A program made the position numbers and the translations under genes. A DNA stretch of 64,000 nucleotides, from NCBI RefSeq assembly GCF_016859285.1, contig NC_053400.1, positions 13,120,546-13,184,545 of the forward strand, given 5' to 3'. This stretch comes from Xiphias gladius. Lineage: Eukaryota > Chordata > Actinopteri > Istiophoriformes > Xiphiidae. Shown one piece after another: positions 1 through 13,500 of this stretch; the first letter of the stretch is position 1; every line of letters starts with the position of its first letter. A model generated the notes under the pieces. The model had not been told where the DNA came from. It made no database searches and saw only the letters and a list, made by a program, of their open reading frames with translations.

Positions 1-241
1 GAGAAAGAAGAGAAGAGCTTCTTAATGTGCAGAAGCATCAATGAAGGAACACTATTGTTCCTAATGAGGTGTGACAGCCCAGTATAAACTGGAATATGAA
101 GTGAACCATGATTACAGAGGATTAGATAACAACCACTACGCAGTGCAGTGAGAAATCTTGTCAGGCCTGGCCTTGTCTCCTCTTTCTCCCTGTCAATGTA
201 TAAATACTCTATGTGCTGTGTTTCTGTTCATGCATGCACAC

Positions 242-621
<380 letters not shown>

Positions 622-3600
622 TGAACACTTTGCCGTCATGTGAAGTTAGGGCAGCACACTATATAAGGGATAGCAGTAAGGTCAGCTCCACCTTCACAAT
701 GCTATAGGCTATGATATGCAAACATGGCTGGCAGTAGGTGCTTCATCAGAAAGTGGCAGCTTGACACAGGAGCCTTTCTCCTGATTAATCCCCTCTGCTT
801 GCTTCCCACTTTGAAACAGGCTGCAGCCTTACAGTACAGGCAAAACAGAATAGCACAAAGCTCTGTTTGGTAAACGCATAATATGCATTTTTTTTTTCCT
901 GCAGTCTTTCTCTGAGTCTCTATTTCAGGTACTCATCAACAAACTGATTACTTCAGTAAGTTTAAAATATGCTACAAGCAGTTACATTAAATTCGATATT
1001 AACTTTGAACACATTACAACAACAAAAAACACAAGTTTAGTTTGCATATTTTTCATTTACACCCACTGTATTTCTGAAATAAGTAGATGAGAATAGTTTG
1101 CTGACAGCAAGACATTCCCAAACTACCAGTGAAAATAACTTTCCACCCCTCCACCCAACGAACTGTCACCATGTTGATGAAACACCTCTACCGGGGTTGT
1201 GACATTCTTAGTTTCAAAAGTGCGTGCACCCGTTCTGCCAAACATCCCTACAGAACATGCCTAAACATCCTCCCATGCACAGCTTTCTTCATGACGCTCC
1301 CTCACTATCTCAGAAAACCAATGAGCCAGCTAATGCAAGCTCGGCGTACAGGTGGGGGGTGGGGGGTGGGGGACGACTCTACTTTCCCAGGTAGAGTCAG
1401 CGGAGCAGCCAACAGATTCCTCTCCCACATACATTTTCATTTTGATGGCTGTGGATTGCCGTCCCACTGCCGCGTCTTGCCGCCTCTCAACTTCACTTCA
1501 TCATTCCACACGCCCATAAAAAGGTTCATTTCCTCTGCCTCATTTCCCTAAAGGTGAATTTAGCAATCTGTCTCTCTGCTAGATGCACTCCAGCTTTTCA
1601 TATTGGCATTCTGAAAGCAAACACAGATATGGGCCTGATGGTGCCTGAATACTCTTATGACCCAGCAAAGTCAACTCACAGGTGGCTGATCTGAAAGCGC
1701 TGATTTAACAAAAAACACCCACTGCTGCATAAGACCGTTGTTAAACATGATGATGGTGCACGGGCGCAGTGTTCCTGAATGTCATTTAAGGAGGCTAATG
1801 GCTGCTGTCTGTTTCAGAGGTAGATCAATACGGTAATGAGGAGACAGAGGCCCAGACGCAATCACCAAAAGCCCAGCAGTGCTGAAATCCACAGAATCAA
1901 ACAGAATTAGGTCCTGGAGGGAAGTAGACTGACTGACACATTCAGTGAGATGCTCTCCTGCTACGTCGCCCTGATTCTAATGACGTGGCCTCTTCTCTTC
2001 TTCTCACGTTCTCAGTTTTTCTTTTTAAAAGCTAATTTTCACTCCTTGGCCTTGATGTATATTCTCTCTAAAAGTCTCACCGGTCGGTGACAGCATATAA
2101 ACAGCACGGGTTCCTGATATTTCACCTCTCTTATCACAAACCAAGAGGTATAGGAACAACCCTACTGAAAGTTCCCAATATAAGACCAGACACAAGACCT
2201 GATAATAGTGATTAATGTGAAGGATTAGTATAGCATTTAAGATATAGGGGAGATGTACTGTAACATACACATTACTGGAGCTCATGCCGTGTGGATTTAA
2301 ATGGAATTTCATTAAAGCTAAAAGAAAGAATGATGACTTTTACAACTCCCACTGGCAGCATTTTTACAGCCAGACATTTCGCACTAATGACTTGAATATG
2401 AAATAGTGACCCCATGGCACTAAGCACAGTTTGAGTAAATTGAGCTCACTGGTAAAATAGCCTTCACCGCAGTGACTGGTAAATCTGTTGTTAAAGCTTC
2501 TTGCAGCAGGAGTCCTCACAGTTTTCAGCCTCGGAGACCAGAAGGAGATATTTTGTCTCTTGCCCTCGGACCCGAGCTCATTTAAACATATTAGTAGTCT
2601 TGTTTTTGTAATTACTCATCAACAGAAGGCCTGTGACCCAGTTATCGTATAAATCATAGTTTAGGCAGGCTTACAGATATCTCACAAGTTGAGCTACAAT
2701 AGGAAACGCTTCATGCATAATACATCACTGTACAATACAGTATTTCCCAACAACACCAACCCCAGACAGTGAGCACATGGCATCAAATCACAGTCTCAGC
2801 AAACATACACACATCTATCCATTCTGCATATAGGGATGGAAATACATGCTGTCATTAACCCTGATATACGACAGGACACATGAGGGGTGTACTGGTTGTG
2901 ATTCAAGCGCAGTGTGATCGTCAGCATCGCCCACTGTTGACAGTGCGTCTGTGACATCCATCTGTTTCTGGCCATGACTGGCTAACTGAAGGGAACCAAT
3001 GGAGTGAGACCTGATTTGGTGTCAAACGGAGGACTTGGATGAGGTACTGTGTATGGATATGGTACGTGTGCGTGTGTGTGTGTCTCTGTGTGTGTTGGAG
3101 CCTGTACTACAGCTTATGGTGTTTATGCGCATCCCAGTGAGAGCTGGCGCTAAGAGCCAAGTTTGAGTCACAGTTGCTGGACAGAATGGAAAGACTGGAC
3201 AGGGAGTAGGTTTTGCACAGTGGAAACAAAAAAATCTGTTAATATTGTGACCAATCAAAAGGACAGCTGTGATGTGGCCTCATATCCATATGCCATACCA
3301 GCATTTCACACAATCATGTTAAAGTGGAAAAAACAAGAACCGGGACCAGCAGTTCATAAGTTTAACATGCCTTTAACTGAATGTACTATGCATAGACATT
3401 CATCTCTAATAGTTAAGGTATTTTCCCTTTCTGACATTTACTCAACAGTCTGTGACAAATGTAATTGGAAGTATATTACATATATAAATGTAACTGGAAG
3501 TATTTTGCGGAACAACCTTAAACAGCCTGCTTTTGATCAAACACATGAGACCAAATAAAGTAAGTGAATGTGACAGCATGTATAGTTAGACAGTACAGAA

Positions 3601-3902
3601 GACTTACAAGAAATGAAGTGTGTGAGATTATCGGCTTCTGGCTGATGCGCTGTAAAATGTCACTTACAATAAAGGCTCCTATTGTCAGCAGGCAGGAGGA
3701 GGAGGGCAGACGTTTAGTCTGAAATGATGAATTGATCTCGGTTAACTTATGAACACTGGACAACCCAGAGGTTGTCACTTAATGATAAATCGACGTAATA
3801 CCGAGCAATGGGGACAGCAAGTCAAGGACTTGGGGAGGGAGACTTCACACATGATGGATGATAATCATGCATACTATGTGACACTTATGCATGCGTGATG
3901 GG

Positions 3903-3924
3903 GTGTGTGTGTGTGTGTGTGTGT
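3903..3924. repeat. (GT)n microsatellite, short
   Basis: About 11 GT units followed by a GA-rich stretch. Confidence 0.9.
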
Positions 3925-5093
3925 TCGAGAGAGACAGACAGAGGGAGAAAGAGAGAGAGAGTGCGTGTTTGTGTGATAGATGCTTTTTGGTAAAAACTAT
4001 AAAATGTTTGCATATAACAGCTTCAGGGTCTTGTGCCCGAGTGGCCATCATGGTCCTCTTAACAGGGAAAATATTGTTCATGTCAACAACATGTTGACAT
4101 CCCACTAAATAATGCATAGAGTGTAGTGATAGAGCACAATGGATATAACAAATTGCATTCAAATAAAAATGGGAGGACTAACATTAGACTGATTAAAAAA
4201 GGAACTTTTGAAATCAAAGCACTAGAGGCTGAGATATCCTGACGTTTAGTCCCTATAGTATGGGTCAAGCTCCATAAATACCGGATCCACATTTCCCGTA
4301 ATGCAACCCAAGTTTGTAACACAAGCTTTCTGGTAAAATTTTGTAGTCTTCAAGCCCATCGTGGTTATTTTTTCAGACTTTGGAGTGCTCCCTCCAGATC
4401 CTAAGACAGAATTCAGCTCTTTTCACTTTTTTCTCAAGTAAACTGAACTTTGTGTGTAAAATGTAAAAGTGTTTGTTTACACAGATACTGACATAAGAAT
4501 TCTGACATAGACCCCCAACATCTATATTTACAGCACCTTGCACAAACGGTATCTAACTAAAGGTTTACGGTAGATGAAAATTTCCCAAAAATTCCTTTTA
4601 TTACTGCATTTTAATTTAGCTTTATTATACCTGAGGCAACGCAATGTATATGAAATGGATGGAATAAAAGGTGCGATGCGTGTGGTAGGCACACTCAGAA
4701 GACTGATATTATCACACACACTAACAAATGAAGTGAAATCTCTTCTGGAAGTCGCGGCTCTCCCATGCCTCCTAATTGCTCATGACTCCACAGGGATGGC
4801 TCCTTACTGGACTCTGGTGGTGGTGGAAATATTACATAAATTATCTGTGGTCAATATGATCCTTCGTTACAATGTTTTCGGCTGAGACAGTTGTTCTGTA
4901 AAACCTTCAAAAACACTCTCTTCTTATGTCTTCTTCTGTTTCAATACAAACATACTCCAACAGAGAAGACACATTTCCATCCAGCTGACAATTTCAGCAT
5001 ATATTCTCATCAAAATTGGTCTCCTTAAAGCTGACACAATCACTGGTATGTATGACGCACGTCCACCTTGTGACCCCTTCCAGCTACTGTCTT

Positions 5094-5165
5094 TGCATTG
5101 CCTGCAAGGATCAATACAAGCTGTGCACCTGCTTTCTCTCTAGGCTTCTTCTGAACTCTGTCACT
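5094..5165. repeat. Copy A of a 70-bp duplicated segment
   Basis: Shares the core GATCAATACAAGCTGTGCA, a C or T, then CTGCTTTCTCTCTAGGCT and TCTTCTGAACTCTGTCACT with 7548-7621, in the same orientation. The similarity stops abruptly on both sides. Confidence 0.8.
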
Positions 5166-6789
5166 GCTGACGGGAAATCAGTAAAGTTTGCTGTGCATCA
5201 CTTAGGTCCTCAATAAACTCACTATCTGGGGATTTTGAAAGGTGGACCCCTCCATAGTAGAGCTGTATGTTTTGATACGACAGGTAAAAATGACTGGCTC
5301 ACCACTGCTGTCACTGGCTTTTAAGTCTGATGTTTTGGTCAATGTAATCACTTCAGGGTGAGAATGACGAGCTCTGAATACTAATTTGTTTCAGTGAGCT
5401 AATACACTTTGAATTATTTTTCAGATTATGCATATAAGTAGATACTCTAAAACAACAATCCTTGACATTAGCGTATACTGTTTACTTTTTTTTACACCAT
5501 TCAAACCAAAAAAAGAAATGCACCTTATAACTTATAACTTTTCAATCAGATGATGCTTCAATTATAAGCATTTTCAAGTAATTTGGAAATCACTTTTGTA
5601 TAAGGTTATTGAGGATTCATGCCAGAATACAGAGGTAGCACTAATGTCACATTAGTTACAGATTTGGAATATCTGTTTTTTTGGTAAGTGAATGCCATAG
5701 ATCGTAGTCAGGCAAAATGGTAAAGTAAATCTGAGCAGATCTCTAAAGTGTTCAGTTGGCTCCTCTGACAGTAACATGCGTAAAATGGAAAAAAAAAAAA
5801 ACATTGCCCTGGATTTAGCTAGTATCAAGAGTCAATTAATATGCCAAATTAGGAGCCAAAGGAATTAGATTAATCCTCCAGCAAACAAAATGCATACAAA
5901 CAAGCAACACTCTGGCCTTCTGTTGTGGTAGTTTGTGTGTGATCAGCACTAACAATATGAGACAGTTGACTGAGAAACACAAGCTCTGCCAATCACATCA
6001 CTTCACAATATTTGTTTAAATTAAATTTTCATTTCTTGTACAGATGGGTTTTCAAGTACAATAATATCTCTGGCATATGCACCAACTTTATGCCGTGTAC
6101 CAAAAAGCTAGTTGTAGTAGTGTTTGTATGTGGGATCAGCAACAATTAAGAACATCCAAGTGAGAGTGAATATCAGGAGAATGAGAAGAGGGGGAATCAT
6201 TTGAAGCTAGTAGACATAAGAGAAGGGGTGATACATAGATACATTGGCAAAAATATAATCGTTTACCAAAATCTGGCCTGTTTTTCTAACAAACATGCAC
6301 ATGACAAGCTCTAGGCACGAGAATGATCATTTACGATTGGCAATCAGAAAGAAAGCAAAGCTCAATGTAGTGAAAAGAGGATATGACGAGAGAGATAGGT
6401 GATTTACAAGAGACTGGTATGCTTTAGTTTTTTTTATGGAGTCATGTTTTTTGAGTTCCTTAAACAAACTGCATGAATCATTGGCTCAACACTGACTGTC
6501 GGTGTTATTGTTTAACTTTTGTGGAATAAAAACAATCTAAAATTATTTCAGAAGAGTCACCTGGAAGAAAAATACCACCAATGTATCATTCACGCCTCGC
6601 TGCTGCTAAATTGTGTAGAGAAGCAAATTTTCATCTGAATTCACCAAAAAAGCTGTTTGAAACCAATACATGATCACATGGACTGTCACTCACACTAGCC
6701 ACAGAGGAAAAATATTAAAAGCAAACAAAACAAATCAATTAATCTGTAAGCAGAACATTGGCTCATCATGCAACAGTAGTTGAACTCAC

Positions 6790-6981
6790 CCTTCTCTGTT
6801 TTCGTCTTCATCTGCGTTAGAAAGGAGCTGTGAGCCAGCCAGCGAGAGGTCTAGAGCTGCGAGGGGCAGATCTCTGTAGCCAAAACTCACCAGCTGGACT
6901 GGAGGAGCCAAGCACTGGTTCTCATCCTCCACCGGCTGGGAGATGATCTCCAAGTCTGACAGACATGCCTGCTCCACTTCC
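6790..6981 (-). CDS. tmem266: tmem266 coding exon 2 (cytoplasmic N-terminal segment)
   Basis: A 192-nt exon between acceptor TAACTAG (AG at 6983-6982) and donor GTGAGT (6789-6784). It encodes EVEQACLSDLEIISQPVEDE through SNADEDENREG, the conserved acidic segment before the first membrane helix of TMEM266. It ends one base into a codon. Confidence 0.88.
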
Positions 6982-7475
6982 CTAGTTACATGCCAACACC
7001 AGCAACAGAGAGACAAAAGACCCATACACAAGAAGACAGAAGAAACAGGAAAAAGAAAGGCATACATTAGTATAAAATAACAATCACAGTTCTTACACTG
7101 CATCATTCACTCCCTCAAAGAATTTCTTTAAATAAAGATGGAACCTTTTCTGGGTAAATACATCCACAATTTAACAATATTCATCAATTATCATAAACGT
7201 AAGAGATTACATAGCAGATGAAACGTATATGTATGAGCACAAAAGCAGTGCAGATAAAAAGCACTTTAATTATCCAGCCGAGCAACTTCACTAAGGAACA
7301 CATTCTTATTTACAGTGATGGCCTCGGGGAGTAAACGCAGGGTCAGAGAAGGTTACACCCAAACACCCACTCAGCATCAGGGAAGTACTGAGCACTCACA
7401 CAATCTTCCACTGTTGAGGACCAGAGGAGTTGCAGGTACAGTGCATTGCTTAAGACAGTGATTATTGTGGGTAGA

Positions 7476-7549
<74 letters not shown>

Positions 7550-10500
7550 ATTACCCGCAAAAGATCAATACAAGCTGTGCATCTGCTTTCTCTCTAGGCT
7601 TCTTCTGAACTCTGTCACTATCACTCTGATCAAATGTAAGATTGTTTTAATGTGTAAAATATTAGGTGAGTGTTTATGCGAATCACCTTGAGATGACAAG
7701 GAGAAAAGATCCTTATAAATTTCCGTACGAAATGTAAATGGGTCATTTTTTTACCTACTTATGGAAAATTGGGGTAACTATGCAAAAAAAATGTTAAAAA
7801 GCAAAAGGAAAATAACATTCCTTGAGGAACAACTGGAATAAGAATTGCTGTTATATTTATGTCACAAAATATTGCAAAAAAAAAAACAGACCACACTCGT
7901 CATTTGACCAACCTATGTTTAAGGTTAAGTTAATAAATTATTACAGTAAATTACGTTCTAGTTGAGTTTTTACATGAAGGAGTTTCTCTTAATGTCAAAG
8001 TATGTATGTGCAACAATATTTATCAGTATTTTCCATTGAATGGGTTTTAATAGATTGAATTTACAATGAGGGCTTTGACCAAATGAAAGGTTAACCTAAT
8101 TATCATGCTTCCACCTTCCTCAGTGTTGATATCAGAAAACCTCCGCCTTAAACCCTCACCCAGCTAGAGTCTTTAAACTGTAATATCCAAACACGTCAAG
8201 GCTGCTCAGTTGTGGGCCAGCAGCATGTAACCCAGCGTGCCCACAAGCCCCAGTTGTGTAAAAGCTGGGCCATCTCAGTAGAGCGTGGAGGTGGAAGCAA
8301 ATGCTGAGTGCAGCTGCAGACTGACTGTGTGTGCCCTGTGGTGTGTATTTTTAGACCAGAGCAGATGCTGGTGTATCATGTCTGCTGCGACGTCATCGCC
8401 TCTCCCTTTGTCAGCTGAGTGGATCCCCACTCTCCTTCAAATGTCAAAGGAAGTCAGAAAAAAGGCGGATGGGGAGTGGAAATTAGAGGAAGAGTGGGAG
8501 AAAAGGGGGATGGATATCAGGGATTATACAAGAAGGACAGGGGAGGGCAATAAAGACACAGGAAGCTATGAACAATAAAAGAAGAGGAGATGGACCACAG
8601 ATATTAGGCTGAAACTAGAAAGAGGCACAAGGAGAAGTGACGGGGGGGAATGAGGATCACAAAAGCTCAGGAGCAGGACTGGAAGTGAGATGTGGAGGTA
8701 ATACGTAAAAGTAAAGGAGTGAAGAAAAACTGAAAGAAAATTGGAGAGAAACAGAAAGTGGCAAAGTGGAAAAGGAAGTGGAAATGTAGAGGTGATAAGA
8801 CAGAGGAAACAAGGTGGTGAAAGAGGAGACAGTGCCTCCATTTTCTCTTTTACCAAAGGAGCAAAATAAAGAGAGAAAAAGAACATGCAGGAGGAGGATA
8901 TCACCAGTAAAGATTTGCTCCACCTTTTCAGATAGTCACAAGTCTTGTGTTACATGAGTAAGTTTGTCAACTAACCATAGCACAGGTACAAATATCAAAT
9001 TCTAACTTACCAACAAAACCATTTGATTCTCTTTAACAGTCATTCAGATCATAAACTCAATGTGTGCAGCTTCCGTTCTCACATGATATTAGAGGCTATT
9101 CTCTATTTTGCCTCATGGCTGAGACACTCATTAGACACAGAGAAAAACTCTGAAGTGATCGTAGTGATGGTTGTATGGAGAAAGAATATCAACCAGCAGC
9201 CATTTGCTACGTACAGATACACTTTTTCCACCTACACTCATCTTCAAAACTGCCGTGACAGACAACACTGAGTGACCTAAAACATTCAGAGGAGAGAGAT
9301 GCAATCTGAGAGACAGGCATACCTTCGGGAAAGGACAGACATGCAGGCAGATAACAGATAACCCCACCAACACTCACACATACACACACACACACAGCCA
9401 TGACCCCCCCATCCCACGCCACAACCATGGTTTATTAAAATATACAGTGATAATGTCAACGCTGAAAGACTGTAGATGCGATCTGGTGTGACCTGAGCTG
9501 TTGGAGGGCATCCTAATGCGTGCGAGCGTGTGTGGGGCAATCATGATGAAGTCAATAAAAGCCACCGAGGCTGATCAGACCTAAACTCTGACTCAGTGTG
9601 ACCTCAACACTGGGAAGCGAGGCAAGAACCCGCCAAATACAATTTCCCAATTGAGGTCCACATAAAATATTAACAAACGTAAAACATGAAATTCCTTCCA
9701 CATTCATCAAAGACCCCAAACAGCACATTTCTTAAAACTGAGAAACAAAGTTTGAAAAAGACAAAAATCTGGGGGTGCGGAGTTAAAAAGAAGTGATCTT
9801 ACCGGACCTCTGTAGCCCCAAATATCTTAATGAACAGTCAGCGGTCGAGTTGAATTGTGGGTGATGTAGTCAGTTGGCTTTAACAAGGACGAATGATGCA
9901 TGTAATAAAGAAATAATATCTCTGGTTCTGCAGCACTGATTTTGATCTGAATATCTATGTTTTTTTATCTAATGGGAACGCTGACCATCAGACTACGCAT
10001 GTACACTTTTTTCTGCAGTCCTTTAATGCTGGCATTCAGCTCTCCAACCAGTACACCACAGCCGAATAAGACAGCAGACTTGCTTTCCCAGGCTGTCTAA
10101 GAGATAGGCAGCAGGTTGAGAGAAACTTGAGACAATGCAAAGATAAATTTCAAATACATAGTTACAAAATAACAGAACACTTTACACACTAAAAATTCTT
10201 TATACTGAGATAACGGTGTAAAATAAGGCTTTTTTAAAAAGTAGAAGAAGGACTGTAGCATTTCCTAAGTGCAGTCTATCGTCACTGCATGTATAGCTTA
10301 CAACAGCAGTGTTTTTTGTTTTTCATTAATAAAATCCCCTGCTTTCAGGAAAAAGTGTTATTGCAGTCTAGTCTCAAGAGCTGCTGCCCTCATCCCAATT
10401 TGATGGGATTATTTCCCTCGGCAAGAGGGCCTTAAATTTCTTTGAAGATAGATACTCTATATAGTCAAAAATATAGTCACCAGAGGCTGTGATGCTGTTA

Positions 10501-13500
10501 ACTCATGTACAATGCAATATGTCTTATATGAGCAAAGAAAATGGATATTAAACCAAAAACCAGACTATCGCTTTTGAGTTTCTGTAAGCACCAGCTCTTT
10601 GTCTGTGCAGCAATTGCAAGATTTCAGGGATGTATACCTAAATAAAAGAAAAGAAAAGAAAAGAAAAGAAAAGAAAAGAAAAGAAAAGAAAAGAAAAGAA
10701 AAGAAAAGAAAAGAAAAGAAAAAATATGTGAATAACATCGCAGTGAAGAGGATGCTGTTGAATAGTAGTAAGGACTAGTAAAAAAATCAGTAAATCAGTA
10801 GGAAGCAATGTTCCCCTTATTATTTAATCAGCCTTTGAGGCTCACCAGTTTTGCTTTTTGATGAAAACTCTCATTTCGTAGTTTCCAGTGCAACATCTCT
10901 AATGCAGATTTACTCTGCAACCAGTGCTGCACTAAAAAAACGACCACCCGACCAAAGGGGATGAAAGGTGTCAGTATGTGTCCCACTACAGTAAATGTAT
11001 GTCAGGATGGACTAGTATGTTGTCGTATTGTGAAAGTTGTCAATGTGTCTCTGTGACAAATTCCTGCACAAATTCCTTGTTGTACGTGGCAAAGAATGGA
11101 TTTCCGCCCTGAGACTGTGGATATACAGTATCATGCCACAGTGGGTTGGCCTGATAGATGTTGTTTTCTCCGCGCTTCTCCTACACGCAACATCTCATCC
11201 ATACCACCTCTCATCTACAGCACAGCAGCAGGTTTGGCTCTCTTCCCAAACAATCAGGACTGTACACATAACTACTCATGACAGACACAAGCTGTCCAGA
11301 GCCCACTGGCTCACAGCTTACAGTGATGTACCCGGTGCTCTGCCTGGCTGCCTGTCGAGCTATGGATTTGTACAAAGCTCAGCAAAGTTAGCACTAAGGT
11401 TAGTCATGCATTTTAAGATATTTGTGGTATTTCAGTAAATGTCTGTTTTCCTGCTCTGTTCCACTTGCTTTAGCGAGGTAATCATTACAGTATACTGATA
11501 TATCCATTTTATTTTTTTCAAAGTAACACAAATATTCCGTGGAGATATGAAATCTCAGACCCCTTTTATAAAGTGGACTGTGCATCATTGTCCTCACACT
11601 TAGGAATAAAATTAAATCCAAAAGATACGATAAGTAAACACAAAAAATCATGAAAAGGATGATCTGAATTTCAGCTCCTTGCATTACGATGTTCAGCAGC
11701 CAAGTGCTGTAACAATGTTATAAATCTCTAATGAAATAATGACTTTAATGCACTATAATCCCAACAATGTCAATGACTAAACCTAAAAGACGAACCAGCC
11801 TCTGTTTCTATCCAAGTACAAATAGAAATACAACTTTTTTGCTGCCATACTGACCTTTCGGAGTGCCCCCTATGTTCTTATCTAACAGAAAGTGGCAATT
11901 GCAAAATTCTCAAAAACATTATTTCACGGAAAGACTAACAAGACCACAGGAAAGAAGTGATATTCAGGGGAGCAGGATTCCCTGGGGGTGGCAGATAAAA
12001 TTAAATAGTGGACTGTAGAGTTGTGGGCCAGGTAGGAAAGGTCATTATGTGACAAAAGTTGCTCAAGGGATTTTAGTGACCAAAGCAGAAGGTCACATAA
12101 GTAACTGGGGGCCAGAGGCGCTGAAGAATGTTCTTCCTCAAACAACTGGAAGTGTCTTGCTTATGACCCTCATGACCCCTCTGCAACAAGACAGACCTAC
12201 AAGCAGCCATGGGAAAAGGAAAATGAATAATTTGGCTTTGTTTGCTAATTAGCAAATGTTAGTATGTTAATAAACTAAACTAAGATGGTGAATATGGTAA
12301 ACATTATACCTGCTAAACATCAGTATGTTAGCACAGTCACTGTGAGCATGATAGCATGCCGATGTTAACGTTTTGCTCAAAGCACCGCTGTACATAAGTA
12401 CCTCTTAACAGAACTGCTGGCATGGCTGTAGACTCTTAGGTTTGTTTAAATATCTTGAATTTAAAAAGGCAAAAAATGATTGGTGGCCTGGAGCAGCAGG
12501 GTTATCTCTCTACTCTTGGCTAAATAATAAAGGTGTAAAATGTACCCAAAAAAAAAAACATTTTAAAACAATAAATGAAAATTTAACAACAGAGGAAGGA
12601 AATCCTGACAAAAACTATTTGGATTTCCACTTACATTCTACATTACGACAATAAGATCTACTATCCCCTGAGTAAGATCCAATAGATAATAGTCAGATTA
12701 GCAGTGATACAGTGTTTGAATACAATAGGTACTCGTTGTGATATATGTTTATCAGGTAGTATACTTGACTGGTCACTTTGGCACTATGAAATGGAAATCT
12801 GACCTACTTTCATGCATTGATACATAGTATAAACATATGCATCTATCAAGAAAATGAAACCACCAATTCCAAAGTTACATCAAACATACAGTAGATATTG
12901 TGCTGCTATCAGCTCCCCTTGAAAAGCCCAGTGGCAGCTTTGAAAACACGCTTTCTGGAGGGTAGTAGAGAACATTTATTTACATCCAGGCACACTTTAT
13001 CCTGAACCACACTCCACTCTGTCCAAGGCCTCAGTGGACTACAAGATCAACACGCATACGTTAGATTAGGCTGCCTGAGCATTGTGCCTGAGGATCTAAA
13101 ACAAACCAAAACTTGGCCAGAACACTGAACACAAAGCAGATGTTCCATGCTCCCACCAGCTGCTGTGGAGAACTTTGGAGAAGCTGGACATCATTGTGTA
13201 TTAGTGTTACAGACTCATGCATATGAGTATGTACACTGTTGGTGCAAACTACTTCAAAACTTCTAGCCTATAGTCAAACAGACTGAATCAGTTGTGTGAC
13301 TAAGTGTAATAAATGTGTCTTGGTGACAGTAGCATATAGATATTTTACGCCTCACTTCATACAGTCCTGTGTTTGTGTTTGAGGTCGCGCCATAAGCTAA
13401 ATAAATTTCTTTTTCTTGCCGTTAGAAGTAAAGAAAGCGAGTAATGTTTGTCTTTGCTTCCGAATCAGATATAAAGTAATGTGGATATCACAACAAAAGA

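Noticed and set aside
8285..8923. Several frames of about 90-110 codons
   Set aside because: Products of the purine-rich tract; strongly biased composition and no recognisable domain.
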